From NCBI RefSeq assembly GCF_001942495.1, contig NZ_MKZS01000001.1, positions 6,988,683 to 7,025,733 on the forward strand: a stretch of 37,051 nucleotides of DNA, written 5' to 3'. The DNA is from Moorena bouillonii PNG. Its GTDB lineage: Bacteria; Cyanobacteriota; Cyanobacteriia; Cyanobacteriales; Coleofasciculaceae. Every line of letters begins with the position of its first letter. Position 1 is the first letter of the stretch. The notes beneath the pieces were generated by a model. It had not been told where the DNA came from, did not search any database, and saw nothing but the letters and a program-made list of their open reading frames with translations. This document shows, in pieces, positions 1 through 8,245 of the stretch. The translations under genes were made by a program, and so were the position numbers.

Positions 1-84
1 CATCTGCTGTATCCCTTGCTACACAATGGCTATACCCGCTCTGTCCCCCCGTTAGGTCTCAAACCCTTGGAAACCTATCTGTAA
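1..84 (+). CDS. 3' end of an unidentified gene (partial)
   Basis: An open frame enters from the left edge and ends at a TAA at 82-84, giving 27 residues that finish in GLKPLETYL. The stop lies 17 bases before the likely sodC start, so the two could be cotranscribed. The fragment is too short to assign a family and I do not recognise it. It could also be a chance open frame, although the absence of stops and the tight spacing favour a real gene end. Confidence 0.4.
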   Translation, partial: HLLYPLLHNGYTRSVPPLGLKPLETYL

Positions 85-101
85 GTGGGGTGTAGTTGAG
101 T

Positions 102-632
102 ATGAAAATTATCAGCCTATTAGCTGCGATCGCAATATTTCTAATCTCGGCTTGTTCCAATCAATCCGCGTCAACACCACTAAAGGTGACCATACATTTG
201 ACTGATACCAAAGGCATTGGTAAAGAAATTGGCATTGTCAAAGCAACCGAAACCGAGAAGGGTCTGCAGCTAACCTCGAATCTGTCTGGATTAACTCCTG
301 GAGAACATGGCTTCCATGTCCATGCAAAGCCCAATTGTGGTCCAGCCCAGAAGGAAGGTAAAGTAGTTCCTGGCTTAGCTGCTGGTGGTCATTATGATCC
401 AGAAAATACCGGCAAACATGAAGGACCATTCGGTAACGGTCATTTAGGTGATTTGCCAAGGCTAGTGGTTAATCAACAGGGTGTTGCTAACACTCCAGTA
501 GTAGCCCCACGGTTAAAGGTTGCTGACCTTAAGGGTCACTCTCTGATCATTCACGCCCAAGGTGACAATTATTCAGATACTCCCAAACCCTTGGGAGGGG
601 GTGGTGCTCGAGCGGCTTGCGGTGTAATTTAG
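102..632 (+). CDS. sodC: Cu/Zn superoxide dismutase, probable lipoprotein
   Basis: The protein is a periplasmic or membrane-anchored Cu/Zn superoxide dismutase, which converts superoxide to hydrogen peroxide and oxygen. I chose the ATG at 102 over the TTG at 96, because it starts a classic lipoprotein signal: MK, a hydrophobic stretch, then LISAC as lipobox. The copper and zinc ligand motifs are present: HGFHVH, then GGHYDP, then GHLGDLP with the zinc aspartate, then LIIHA. The C-terminal GGGGARAACGVI carries the active-site arginine and the disulfide cysteine. Its partner cysteine is in KPNCGP. About 176 residues is normal for bacterial SodC. It appears intact. Copper/zinc dismutase is less common in cyanobacteria than Fe- or Mn-dismutase, but the family call is secure from the motifs. 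Confidence 0.93.
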   Translation: MKIISLLAAIAIFLISACSNQSASTPLKVTIHLTDTKGIGKEIGIVKATETEKGLQLTSNLSGLTPGEHGFHVHAKPNCGPAQKEGKVVPGLAAGGHYDPENTGKHEGPFGNGHLGDLPRLVVNQQGVANTPVVAPRLKVADLKGHSLIIHAQGDNYSDTPKPLGGGGARAACGVI

Positions 633-669
633 CCACAGTCTTGTGCTTTTCAGTTAACGGGTAAGCATT

Positions 670-703
670 CAGCTATCAGCTATCAGCTATCAGCTATCAG
701 CTT
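670..703. repeat. heptamer tandem repeat (CAGCTAT)n
   Basis: Four to five consecutive copies of a 7-base unit CAGCTAT lie just after sodC. This resembles the short tandemly repeated repetitive (STRR) heptamers known from filamentous cyanobacteria. No coding role is apparent. Confidence 0.85.
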
Positions 704-794
704 ATGGGCTATGGGCAAGCTACTTGATTTGTAAGCATTCAGCCATCAGCCGTGAGCTTTTAGCTCACCCGTGCGCGTTCAGCGGTCAGCTTAT

Positions 795-920
795 TTTATT
801 CAAAAGCACCTCAAGGAGGTTACGCTATGGGCAGAAACTGTGCCACGGTACTGTTCGCACCTCAAGCAGCTTGGCCACAGGCCAAGGGTGCACGTAGCGC
901 AATCGGTGCTTTTCAATAAA
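795..920. repeat. possible small MITE with terminal inverted repeats
   Basis: TTTATTCAAAAGCACC (795-810) is matched in inverted orientation at 905-920, with one mismatch, enclosing about 94 bases. The interior also carries GTAGCGC-type palindromic motifs. No open frame in it looks real. The structure fits a small non-autonomous inverted-repeat element, but no target duplication is clear. Confidence 0.4.
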
Positions 921-936
921 AGAGGTAAGCATTCGT

Positions 937-1217
937 TTAATCTTGAGTTATGGGAAGCTGACGGCTGACAGCTGACGGCTGTTGGCGTAGCCTGCGCGTA
1001 GCGCATATGCTTACAGAATTTTGGATCAGCTTACTATTGGTTTTAATCAGTTCTTGTTGTTCTGGCCAGAATAATGTTGGTAATTCATCTATAGGAAACC
1101 ACCCCAGCTGGTAACTGAGATGTGGATCAGTAGGAGTACCGTCAACTTGGTCAGTAATGAACAGAAAATAGTAAGTCTTTTTCCAACACTGTTTGGCAAA
1201 GTCTAATCGTTCCTTAA
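937..1217 (-). pseudogene. 3' fragment of NUDIX hydrolase gene, cut by IS630-type element
   Basis: This is the C-terminal part of the NUDIX hydrolase whose N-terminal part lies at 2357-2604. It reads KERLDFAKQCWKKTYYFLF and on to GWFPIDELPTLFWPEQQELI, which is a typical NUDIX beta-strand and C-terminal helix region. Removing 1220-2356 (the insertion plus one TA copy) rejoins the frame as ELGVI-KERLDFAK with no lost or extra residue. The fragment therefore has no start of its own and is probably not translated usefully. Confidence 0.85.
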
Positions 1218-1219
1218 TA

Positions 1220-2354
1220 TGAAATCCGGCTAAATAGTTACTGTTAAGCCTTGGCATCCTGCCACCAGTGAAAATGGGTGAGTCCCCGGATCAACTCAGG
1301 CTGTTTTAGTAGTACGCAACACCGATTACATAGAAGTTGCTCTAACTCAAAGATGTTCTCAAAGGTTCGGTTAGCAATCGGCTCATCCAAGATTGACCAA
1401 AGACGTTCTGCAGGTTGCAACTCAGGGGAGTAAGGGGGAAGAAACTCTAAATGTAATCCTTCTGGTAGCACGATATCCTGACCGGTGTGCCAACCGGCTT
1501 GGTCAACAGTTAAAATAACGTGTTTATTTTGGCCTAAGCTGAAATGTTGGGCAAAGTCAGCCAGGACTTGATTGAACAGTTGAATGTTTACTCTCGGTAA
1601 CAACCACCAATAGGTTTGACCCGAAGCTGGATGCACAAAACCCCATACCCAAACCCACTCATAGCGCCACTGCACTTTGGCAATAGGGGTTTCCCACCAG
1701 GGAACCCAGAGGCGGCGCACCATAGGTTTGAGTCCAACTCGATGTTCGTCCATCGCCCACAACTCAATCTCTGCCCCCGGGTGCTGCTGCTGTAACTGCT
1801 CTACTCGCTCAGGCAGTTTTTTTTCCAGGCTTCTTGCTTGATGGGATCTTGCTGTTGATGCTCCGGACGGGGCAGCCGTAGCCGAAACTCCATCTGCTTG
1901 AGATATTCCCAACCTCGTTGAGGCGCAACCGGACGGTCGAGCACTCGACTCATCCAATCAGCTACCTTACGACCATTCCACAACCCGCTCTCATCCACAG
2001 GGGCTTCTATAGCTTGTAGGAGTTGGGCTTGTTGAATCTCGTCGAGTAAAGGTTCGGCTCCACGATTATGATGCCGACCATCACCTACCCCGGCTTCCCC
2101 CTGTTGGTTGTAGCGCTTGGCAATCACCCGTATCCAGCGCAATGAATACCCTGTTGCCTCTCGCACCTCTTCGGTCTGCTTACCTTTTGCCAGCAACCAC
2201 AGGATTTGGTATTGGCTGCGTTCTACAGCATCACTGGCTTGACGATACCGTTCTTCCAATTCCTCACAACTAAGATGAGGTAATAGGCTCAGCCGTTTGG
2301 GCATAGATCTTTCCCGACTCACTCTATACAATAAGTCTACACCCGGATTTGATA
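1220..2354 (-). mobile_element. IS630-family insertion sequence in a NUDIX gene
   Basis: The element is about 1.14 kb, flanked by TA at 1218-1219 and 2355-2356, the target dinucleotide of the IS630/Tc1 group. Both ends carry the inverted motif AAATCCGG, at 1222-1229 and, on the other strand, at about 2343-2350, with further weaker similarity inward. It encodes a two-frame transposase on the minus strand. Excising it and one TA restores the NUDIX reading frame exactly, so the ends are known to within about two bases. Confidence 0.88.
1244..2304 (-). CDS. IS630-family transposase, made by a -1 frameshift
   Basis: This is a DDE transposase encoded in two overlapping frames. The first frame starts at the ATG at 2304 (MPKRLSLLPHLSCEELEERY) and has the helix-turn-helix region with LLAKGKQTEEVREATGYS; it stops at 1801. 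The second frame holds the catalytic domain: the first Asp in WAMDEHRVG, the second in ILTVDQAGWH, and the Glu in LQPAERLW, ending at 1244. The frames meet at an A8 run on the coding strand (plus-strand T8 at 1817-1824). A -1 slip there joins EAWKK to KLPERVEQ, giving about 350 residues, the normal size. Programmed -1 frameshifting at poly-A is common in this family, so the element may be active; a simple disabling indel is the alternative. Upstream, the first frame is also open into the NUDIX fragment, so a hybrid protein is possible. Confidence 0.85.
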
Positions 2355-2356
2355 TA

Positions 2357-2604
2357 ACTCCCAGTTCAGCAATAAATTTCAGGTCATTTAAGCCCGCTTC
2401 TTCCGCAATTTCTCGCTCTGCCGCCTCTAAAATGCTTTCTCCTGGTTCTACATGACCTTTGGGTAAGACGTATTCAAGTCTATTGCCTTCTTGAACTAGA
2501 GCAATGTATATCTGCTGCTCCCAACGGCGGGCAACAATACCACCAGCGGAGGTAGCCTCAGAAACTCCAGGTGGTCGTTGGTACCAAGTTTCATCAATAA
2601 TCAT
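2357..2604 (-). pseudogene. 5' fragment of NUDIX hydrolase gene
   Basis: This is the N-terminal part of a NUDIX pyrophosphohydrolase. The full NUDIX box is present as GHVEPGESILEAAEREIAEEAGL in two adjoining stretches, GHVEPGESILEAAE and REIAEEAGL, matching GX5EX7REUXEEXGU. Substrates of the family are nucleoside diphosphates linked to another group; the specific substrate cannot be told. I prefer the ATG at 2604 (MIIDETW) over the TTG at 2637. After GVI at 2357 the frame runs into the IS630 end and then straight into its transposase without a stop. The native C-terminus is at 937-1217. Confidence 0.85.
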
Positions 2605-2650
2605 TTTTACAGCAGTTTTCAATTGGGTGAGGTACAAATTCTTGGCTTTT

Positions 2651-2681
2651 AGGGAGTAGGGAGTAGGGAGTAGGGAGTAGG
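2651..2681. repeat. heptamer tandem repeat (GGGAGTA)n
   Basis: Four consecutive GGGAGTA units lie upstream of the NUDIX gene. A mirror tract of TCCCTACTCCC/TTCCCTATTCCC units lies at about 2839-2897, just beyond the end of the uracil-DNA glycosylase gene. Both are STRR-like. The remaining bases between them are AT-rich and show nothing recognisable. Confidence 0.85.
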
Positions 2682-2900
2682 TAAGAGGTAAGATGGAAAA
2701 ACTCCTGTGTACCTGATAGCTATGAAAAACGCTGTATCATTCTTGGTTGTTCGTCAATTTAAAATTGGAATGAAAATTGTTAATTGACCATTTAAAGTTG
2801 TCAATTAACAATTAACACTTAACACTTAACTAATCTATACTCCCTACTCCCTGTTCCCAGATCTGCTGTTCCCTATTCCCTGTTCCCTATTCCCTAATAT

Positions 2901-3608
2901 CTATGGCATTAAGGCGCGAATCTCATCTAACTTAGCACGCACTTTCTGGATATCTTGCCACATCAGCCACTTTGGACTACCTTGATCTCGTTTGGGATTC
3001 CGCAGTAGGTAAGCAGGATGGAGAATTGGCATACACCACTTATGCCCTTCCCATTCCATCCAGGTACCCCGAATCTTAGTAATCCCCTTCTTGTTACCAG
3101 TTAAGCCTTTTACCGCTGTGGCACCAGTGAACAGAATAATTTGGGGGTCTACTAGGCGAATTTGCTCCAACAAGTAAGGTTTGCACGCTTCAATTTCATC
3201 AGGAGTAGGGGTGCGGTTACCAGGAGGTCGGCACTTGACCATATTACAAATATATACATCTTGTTCACTATCGATTTTCACAGATGCCAAAATTTTCTCC
3301 AACAGTTGCCCTGCTCTGCCTACAAAGGGCTTACCAGTCTCATCTTCTTGTTTACCCGGTCCTTCCCCAATAATCATAATTAGGGCATTAGGGTTGCCAC
3401 GTCCAATAACAGCCTGAGTGCGGGTAGCTCCTAATTCGCACCGTTGGCAAGATTGACAGTGTTCTGTCAAGGATTCCATGGTGTCGTAAGTGCCAGGAGG
3501 AATAGGGATTTTGGCATCAGTGGGGATTAGCTCCCTTTGGACATTGTTCGGCTGTGATGGGGTTAACTCTGACTCGTCAAAAAGACTAAGTTGTTCTCCG
3601 TTGGACAT
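2901..3608 (-). CDS. family-4 uracil-DNA glycosylase (Fe-S)
   Basis: The enzyme removes uracil from DNA, starting base-excision repair. The 235-residue protein has about 70 extra N-terminal residues compared with compact thermophile enzymes, a common cyanobacterial arrangement. Fe-S ligand candidates are the CxxC at residues 54/57, the Cys in NMVKCRPPGNR (126) and the Cys near 142. The active-site motif GEGPGKQED begins at residue 81, and the C-terminal HPAYLLRNP motif starts at 197. The short N-terminal stretch EQLSLFDE resembles a sliding-clamp-binding QLSLF peptide; this is inference. It stands alone between repeat tracts and is divergent from the phosphoribosyltransferase gene. It looks intact. 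Confidence 0.92.
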   Translation of the reverse strand: MSNGEQLSLFDESELTPSQPNNVQRELIPTDAKIPIPPGTYDTMESLTEHCQSCQRCELGATRTQAVIGRGNPNALIMIIGEGPGKQEDETGKPFVGRAGQLLEKILASVKIDSEQDVYICNMVKCRPPGNRTPTPDEIEACKPYLLEQIRLVDPQIILFTGATAVKGLTGNKKGITKIRGTWMEWEGHKWCMPILHPAYLLRNPKRDQGSPKWLMWQDIQKVRAKLDEIRALMP

Positions 3609-3716
3609 GAGGACTCACAGAAATTGTTCCAGGCATAAGGCACCTTACTACTAATAGTAGATTCAGGAGATTGTGAGCAACTAATTATTACAATTCTTTC
3701 TTTTGATACAGTAATC

Positions 3717-3745
3717 TTGACAAAAATCGGTAATTATAATATAAG
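3717..3745 (+). promoter_or_regulatory. sigma-70-type promoter for the phosphoribosyltransferase gene
   Basis: TTGACA at 3717-3722 is followed, 17 bases later, by TATAAG at 3740-3745. This is near-consensus -35/-10 spacing, 28 bases before the start codon. A Shine-Dalgarno GGAGG lies at 3763-3767. Confidence 0.65.
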
Positions 3746-3772
3746 TCAGGCAACTTCATACCGGAGGAAGCC

Positions 3773-4510
3773 ATGTACACTGCCCCGCTGTTTAGCGATC
3801 GCGCTGATGCCGGTGAGCAGCTCGCTCAAGCACTTATCCCCCTGGTGAGCAAGCTGCACGCTACAGGTATTGATGCAACGCCTATTGTATATGCACTACC
3901 TCGGGGGGGTATCCCAGTAGCAGCACCAGTAGCTCGGGCACTGGATTGTCCACTAGATATTGTAGTGGCAAAAAAAATTACCACGGCTCGCAACCCAGAA
4001 TTAGCAATCGGTGCGGTGACTTCCTCGGGAGTTGTACTTTGGTCTGGGCAAAGGCGATGGCGAAACAAAAATGCTCAATGGCAGGAAATAGTATTAGCTC
4101 AAGCTCAAGAAAAAGCCCAAGCTCAGCTAGCTCAACTGCAACCGGGTTGTCCGAAAACCAATCCTACTGGTGCCCTAGCGTTGCTGGTTGATGATGGCAT
4201 TGCTACTGGAATGACTATAGCAGCAGCAACGGAAGCAGTAAAAGCCCACAATCCAGCACAGGTTTGGATTTGCACACCAGTGGCACCAGGAGGATTAATA
4301 CCCTGGTTATCACAATGGTGCGATCGCATGGTGATCTTACGGACACCGGAACCCTTTCTAAGTGTCAGCCGCTTCTACCTCAAATTTCCTCAAGTTAAAA
4401 CCGAGGAAGCTCTAAGCTATTTACAGGAGATTGGGTGGGTCGGCGGGGTTTCCCCCGCTTCGCCCCCTAAGCACCGTGCGAGCAAGTCTCCAAGCACACG
4501 GCGCACCTAA
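3773..4510 (+). CDS. phosphoribosyltransferase with intron-derived C-terminus
   Basis: This is a type I phosphoribosyltransferase-fold protein. The PRPP-binding loop is visible as LLVDDGIATGMTIAAA, and the N-terminal half has VYALPRGGIPVAAPVARAL and a VVAKKI segment. Such PRTase-fold proteins in bacteria are often annotated only as phosphoribosyltransferase; the base or acceptor is unknown. The start is supported by GGAGG five bases upstream. The gene is broken at codon 221 by group II intron A in antisense orientation. Native residues end at LQEI (residue 220), and the next 25 residues (GWVGGVSPA... to RRT) are read from the antisense of intron domains VI and V. The original end, reconstructed from flanking exon pieces at 7136-7146 and 11712-11728, was GLTVSDYPD. 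The fold core is complete, so the altered protein may still work. Confidence 0.85.
   Translation: MYTAPLFSDRADAGEQLAQALIPLVSKLHATGIDATPIVYALPRGGIPVAAPVARALDCPLDIVVAKKITTARNPELAIGAVTSSGVVLWSGQRRWRNKNAQWQEIVLAQAQEKAQAQLAQLQPGCPKTNPTGALALLVDDGIATGMTIAAATEAVKAHNPAQVWICTPVAPGGLIPWLSQWCDRMVILRTPEPFLSVSRFYLKFPQVKTEEALSYLQEIGWVGGVSPASPPKHRASKSPSTRRT
4471..4506 (-). other. domain V of group II intron A
   Basis: On the minus strand GCGCCGTGTGC pairs with GCACGGTGC around a bulged GGAGACTTGCTC section, the characteristic domain V hairpin. It carries a CGC-type catalytic triad. Domain VI follows immediately, with a GGGG-GAAA-CCCC stem and the 3' end at 4435. Confidence 0.75.
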
Positions 4511-4537
4511 TTCCTTTGGAACACGTTATTTTAGCGA

Positions 4538-6361
4538 CTACTTTTTCTTCGATTTCCGGTTTTGTGCCTTTTGGTTTTTGTTCCGGTTCTTAGAGGGTGT
4601 TTTGAACCCTTTCCTTAACATCTTTTGGATTTCGGGTTTTGTCGCACCCAAGGCATGTATGGAGTAGTGGCAGTCTTCGTGTAGATAGATTAGGTTATCA
4701 TATTTATCAAGACCACCTAGTTGTTTGGGAATAATGTGGTGTAGATGCACATTGTTGTATTCCCCTAGGTTTTGCTGACAGACGGGGCATTGGTATCCTT
4801 GTCTGTTAGCTATTTTGTCTTTTCCGGTGGTTAGTCTCTTCTTGGCTGTTTTTTCACTTTGTTTCTCTTCCCTTTCTTTCCAATACTCGGTGAGTGTTGG
4901 ATTGTCGGGGGATTTATCGTATGAAACTAGTATATGTCTCTGGATTGGTGTCCAGGCAAACTTTTCCAAGTAGATTTCTCCGTCTCCAAATACCCAATTA
5001 TCCTCTCTTCCTGGGCAATATTTTCCGAAATATTTCTCGTTTACCCAGTCGTGAGATTTTTTGGCGTGCTTCCGTCTTGCCCACCTCTGTAACTTCCAGA
5101 ACATGTATGAATCTAATTCAGAAAAGATTTCTTTGGATACCGTGCCATTGTGATAATTGCTCCATCCCCTTACTATTGAGTTGATTTTGCCAATTAACGT
5201 TCTCTGGGTTAGGCTTTTTCCTCTTTTGAATTCTTCTCTTAATTTCTTCTTGATTTTGTCTACACTTTTCCCGGAAGGTTTGATTAGGGTTATTAGCCCT
5301 GTCTTTTTCCCTGATGTTTGATACTTCCTGAAGTTCCATCCTAAAAAGTCAAATCCTTTGGTTAGATGGCTTATCTTTGTTTTCTCCTCAGACAATGTTA
5401 GTCCTTTTTTGGATAACCATTTCGTTGTGATTTCCTTAGCTTTCGCTGCATCTTCCTCGCTTTCGGTTAGGATAACGAAGTCATCGGCAAAGCGGATGTA
5501 TGTCCTTGGAGATATGTTGGCCCACCAACCTCCGTCTTTGCGCCTTTTATCTCTTCTCCATTTGTACTCTATACCCAATTCCTCCTCTAGTCCGTGTAGG
5601 GCGATATTAGCCAGTAATGGACTTATTATTCCGCCTTGGGGAGTTCCTTCCTCTGTGTTGTAGTATACGTCTTTATCGACGTATCCAGCCTTAAGCCAAT
5701 CCTTGATCAGGTTGGTTGCTGGGAAGTTCCCTATGGCTTCTAGGAGAGGTAGGTGTGCTATGTTGTCGAAGCATCCTGAGATGTCCGCATCTAGTACCCA
5801 CCATTTCCTGTTATTTTCTCCATTGATGTTTTGGAATATCCTTTGTCTTGCGTCATGGGTACTCCTACCCGGTCTAAATCCGTATGATACAGGTTCAAAC
5901 CTGGCTTCCCATGATGGTTCTAGTGCATTTTTGACGATGCCTTGTAGACATCTATCCGTGATGCTTGGTATTCCTAGTGGCCTTTTCTTCCCGTTGGACT
6001 TGGGGATGTAGATGCGTTTGGTTGGGATGGGTTTCCAGGCTTTATAGTTTCTGAGGGAATCGACCATTTCCCCTCTTTCCGCCGGTGTTATCTTGGTCTG
6101 TTTATCTATTCCTGCGGTCTTTTTTCCACTATTTATTTGAGTAGCCTGTTTGACAGAAGTGAGTGTATTGGAGTGGCTACGAAGCATTAACCTTTGTAGC
6201 TTATTGACTTTCTTCCAATTGCCTTCACGTGTCGCCTTGAAAATTCTACGTCTAAGTTTCCTGACCATCCTATAGGCACGTTTCCAATCGGTTGTGTGCC
6301 AGTCGGTGGCTTGTTTAGTTACGATACCGTTACCCGAAGGTTTCGATTCAATCTTTTCCAT
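4538..6361 (-). CDS. ltrA-like: group II intron A reverse transcriptase/maturase with HNH
   Basis: This multifunctional intron-encoded protein of about 607 residues helps splicing and drives retrohoming. Residues near 80-300 form the reverse transcriptase: KKTAGID, SYGFRPGRSTHDA, DADISGCFDNI, EEGTPQGGIISPLLANI and the active site RFADDFVIL (FADD, about residue 293 counted from the upstream TTG). The maturase X domain follows, with IVRGWSNYHNG. The C-terminus is an HNH endonuclease, with CPVCQQNLGEY, HLHHIIPKQLGG and CHYSIHAL. I chose the ATG at 6361; a TTG two codons upstream is an alternative. All catalytic residues appear present, so the intron may be mobile. Confidence 0.93.
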   Translation of the reverse strand: MEKIESKPSGNGIVTKQATDWHTTDWKRAYRMVRKLRRRIFKATREGNWKKVNKLQRLMLRSHSNTLTSVKQATQINSGKKTAGIDKQTKITPAERGEMVDSLRNYKAWKPIPTKRIYIPKSNGKKRPLGIPSITDRCLQGIVKNALEPSWEARFEPVSYGFRPGRSTHDARQRIFQNINGENNRKWWVLDADISGCFDNIAHLPLLEAIGNFPATNLIKDWLKAGYVDKDVYYNTEEGTPQGGIISPLLANIALHGLEEELGIEYKWRRDKRRKDGGWWANISPRTYIRFADDFVILTESEEDAAKAKEITTKWLSKKGLTLSEEKTKISHLTKGFDFLGWNFRKYQTSGKKTGLITLIKPSGKSVDKIKKKLREEFKRGKSLTQRTLIGKINSIVRGWSNYHNGTVSKEIFSELDSYMFWKLQRWARRKHAKKSHDWVNEKYFGKYCPGREDNWVFGDGEIYLEKFAWTPIQRHILVSYDKSPDNPTLTEYWKEREEKQSEKTAKKRLTTGKDKIANRQGYQCPVCQQNLGEYNNVHLHHIIPKQLGGLDKYDNLIYLHEDCHYSIHALGATKPEIQKMLRKGFKTPSKNRNKNQKAQNRKSKKK

Positions 6362-7135
6362 GTACAATGTAGGTCTTATCGTATTATTTCCTTGACTCGG
6401 AATTAGTTCTGAAATTCAGCACTCTGCACGAGTTGAGGGATTTCCCTCTATCCAGTCAGTTATGCGGTTGTCCGTTTTCCTGTTTCCTTTCGGTCACTGG
6501 CTTTTGCTTGGTTCAGTCTTCTACCGGGCTGAGAGTTATACCGCTTCTTGGGATTTGGCTACCAATATCAATCGACCTAGATATTGGACTCAACCTCGGC
6601 TTACCCGGTTATGCTCATTAGAGGTGCGATTCTAAGGTTGCCGTCTCTACACCGAGTCCACTGTGGGATTCTGATTGCCCCGTCAAGGAGAGGCTAATCC
6701 GGGAGCTGTTATCCCCATTGTCGTTTGATCAGGGATATTGCTTATTACGATGCCTTATAACAACGGTTCCTAATTGTCAACCCTTTGATTCTTTCCCTGC
6801 CATTGGTCACCTTCCCGACATCTCAGTTTCTTTCTGGCTTTACCCTCTAGCTGTGAAACCCACTGATTCGGGAGTAACCTAGTCGTGAACCGGGTTATCC
6901 ATCTCAGTACGCTCCTTTGGGTGGGAACAAGACTGAATCCTAGTCTTGGAAAGGCTCTTACCCCTTTCACTCTGCATGAGCACCTTCATCGGTCGCCCCT
7001 TGACTGTAAACATACCAGAACTCAGGCTTTCAAGCAACTCCTGGTCGAGATGCCAGGAACGCCTAGACAGATGAGTGGGAGGCTTAACTCCAATTGCTGA
7101 CCACCACTCCTCCCTCAGGCAACAACAAATTGCAC

Positions 7136-7146
7136 CTTGACCGTTT
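7136..7146 (+). pseudogene. stranded 11-base exon of the phosphoribosyltransferase gene
   Basis: CTTGACCGTTT is all that separates intron A from intron C. It continues the phosphoribosyltransferase frame after GG at 4433-4434, reading Gly-Leu-Thr-Val and the first base of Ser. Its two halves serve as IBS1 for both introns: GTCAAG on the minus strand for A and CCGTTT on the plus strand for C, overlapping at position 7141. Confidence 0.85.
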
Positions 7147-8245
7147 GTGCGGCTTGCTCCAACTAGGAACCTAGAGAAACTCCAGGGGTATGAGTTGGGA
7201 GAATCGCGAGGATAACACCTCAAAATTCTTAACTATCTAACGGATGTGGGTGAAAATCCCACCCATGAGGAGACATGTGACTCCCTACCTGGCCACACCG
7301 AGAAAGCGACAACTTTCAGAGTGAAGCTGGCGACAGGGCACAATCAGACCGAAGCAGATAAGGACACTGGTGCTAAAGGGGAAGGTGACATGGGTAAACA
7401 GATTCTAGAAAAGTGTCTAACAAGGGAGCCACAATCTGAACAAAATATGTGGACTCTACTATCTCATTCTCACAGTGTTTTAAACGGGATAACTGTAAAC
7501 TCCGAGAAGATAGTAGGCAAAATGAATCGCCCTAAATCACCAGAATAATCCGATAGATGGAACAAGTAAAAACGACAGCATTAATAGGTCTGAGGATAGG
7601 TCGTCACCTCGGTAAGTTATGTCAAACTTAATCCCTACTGTCGGGTAGGATGCAGGCGTGCGATTCGTTGACTAGAAATCTTGCCCATCAAGGGTTTAGG
7701 AGGATTAGTCGCAAGGAAGAAAGAACCTTGACAACTTGATAACCATGATGGTGAAAGACCATCCCTCGTGAAATCCGAGTGACAGCCCTACCCTGGTTCA
7801 TGGGAACTAACAAAACCCATGGATTGAAAGCAAGGGTCGAACAGCGAAGCGGAACCAATCCAGGGAAAGTTAGTAGCAGGCAAAAGACTCATGGGTACGC
7901 AAGGAAGGCATGTTTGAATCATCGACACCTACACGTGGCGAAATGGATTGATACGCCACAGACAAAAAGTCAAACGGAATAAAGGATAGTTAGTTGCCCG
8001 CTTAACTATTGATTTCCCTAGAAATAAAATTCCCGGTGAACAATGCCGCCCTAAAAGTCTACAGAATGGTTATCAGGAACGAAGTAACCCCCACTTGTAC
8101 TCTCAGAAAGGTCGAACATTCTGAGTAGGTAGTTAACCGTAAGTCATCTGGGGGAGAGATAGAGTCAGAAGCCAATGCCTAGGGTAATACCTATGGATAT
8201 GCCAACGGACTCACGTTACAGGAATAGGTGTAGTTGTAAGTAGTA

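Larger units (their letters stand above)
4435..7135 (-). mobile_element. group II intron A, antisense to its host gene
   Basis: The intron is about 2.70 kb, encoded on the minus strand. Its 5' end is GTGCAATTTGTTG (7135 leftwards), close to the GTGCGATTCGTTG of intron B. Its 3' end is ...CGACCCAC, an AC end, at 4435. EBS1 CTTGAC (6687-6682) is a perfect complement of IBS1 GTCAAG (7141-7136), the last six bases of its 5' exon. A candidate EBS2, CCGTT (6766-6762), pairs with AACGG next to IBS1. Domain V is at 4471-4506. It encodes a full reverse transcriptase/maturase. Because it lies opposite to the phosphoribosyltransferase gene, it cannot be spliced from that gene's mRNA. The non-coding 6368-7135 holds domains I-III. 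Confidence 0.88.

Noticed and set aside
6433-7223. Open frames on both strands between the intron A maturase and 7223
   Set aside because: They fall in domains I-III of intron A and the start of intron C. The sequence is explained by intron RNA structure.
7246-7982. Open frames at 7246-7548 and 7779-7982 on the plus strand
   Set aside because: They lie in the structured non-coding domains of introns C and B and have no family features.
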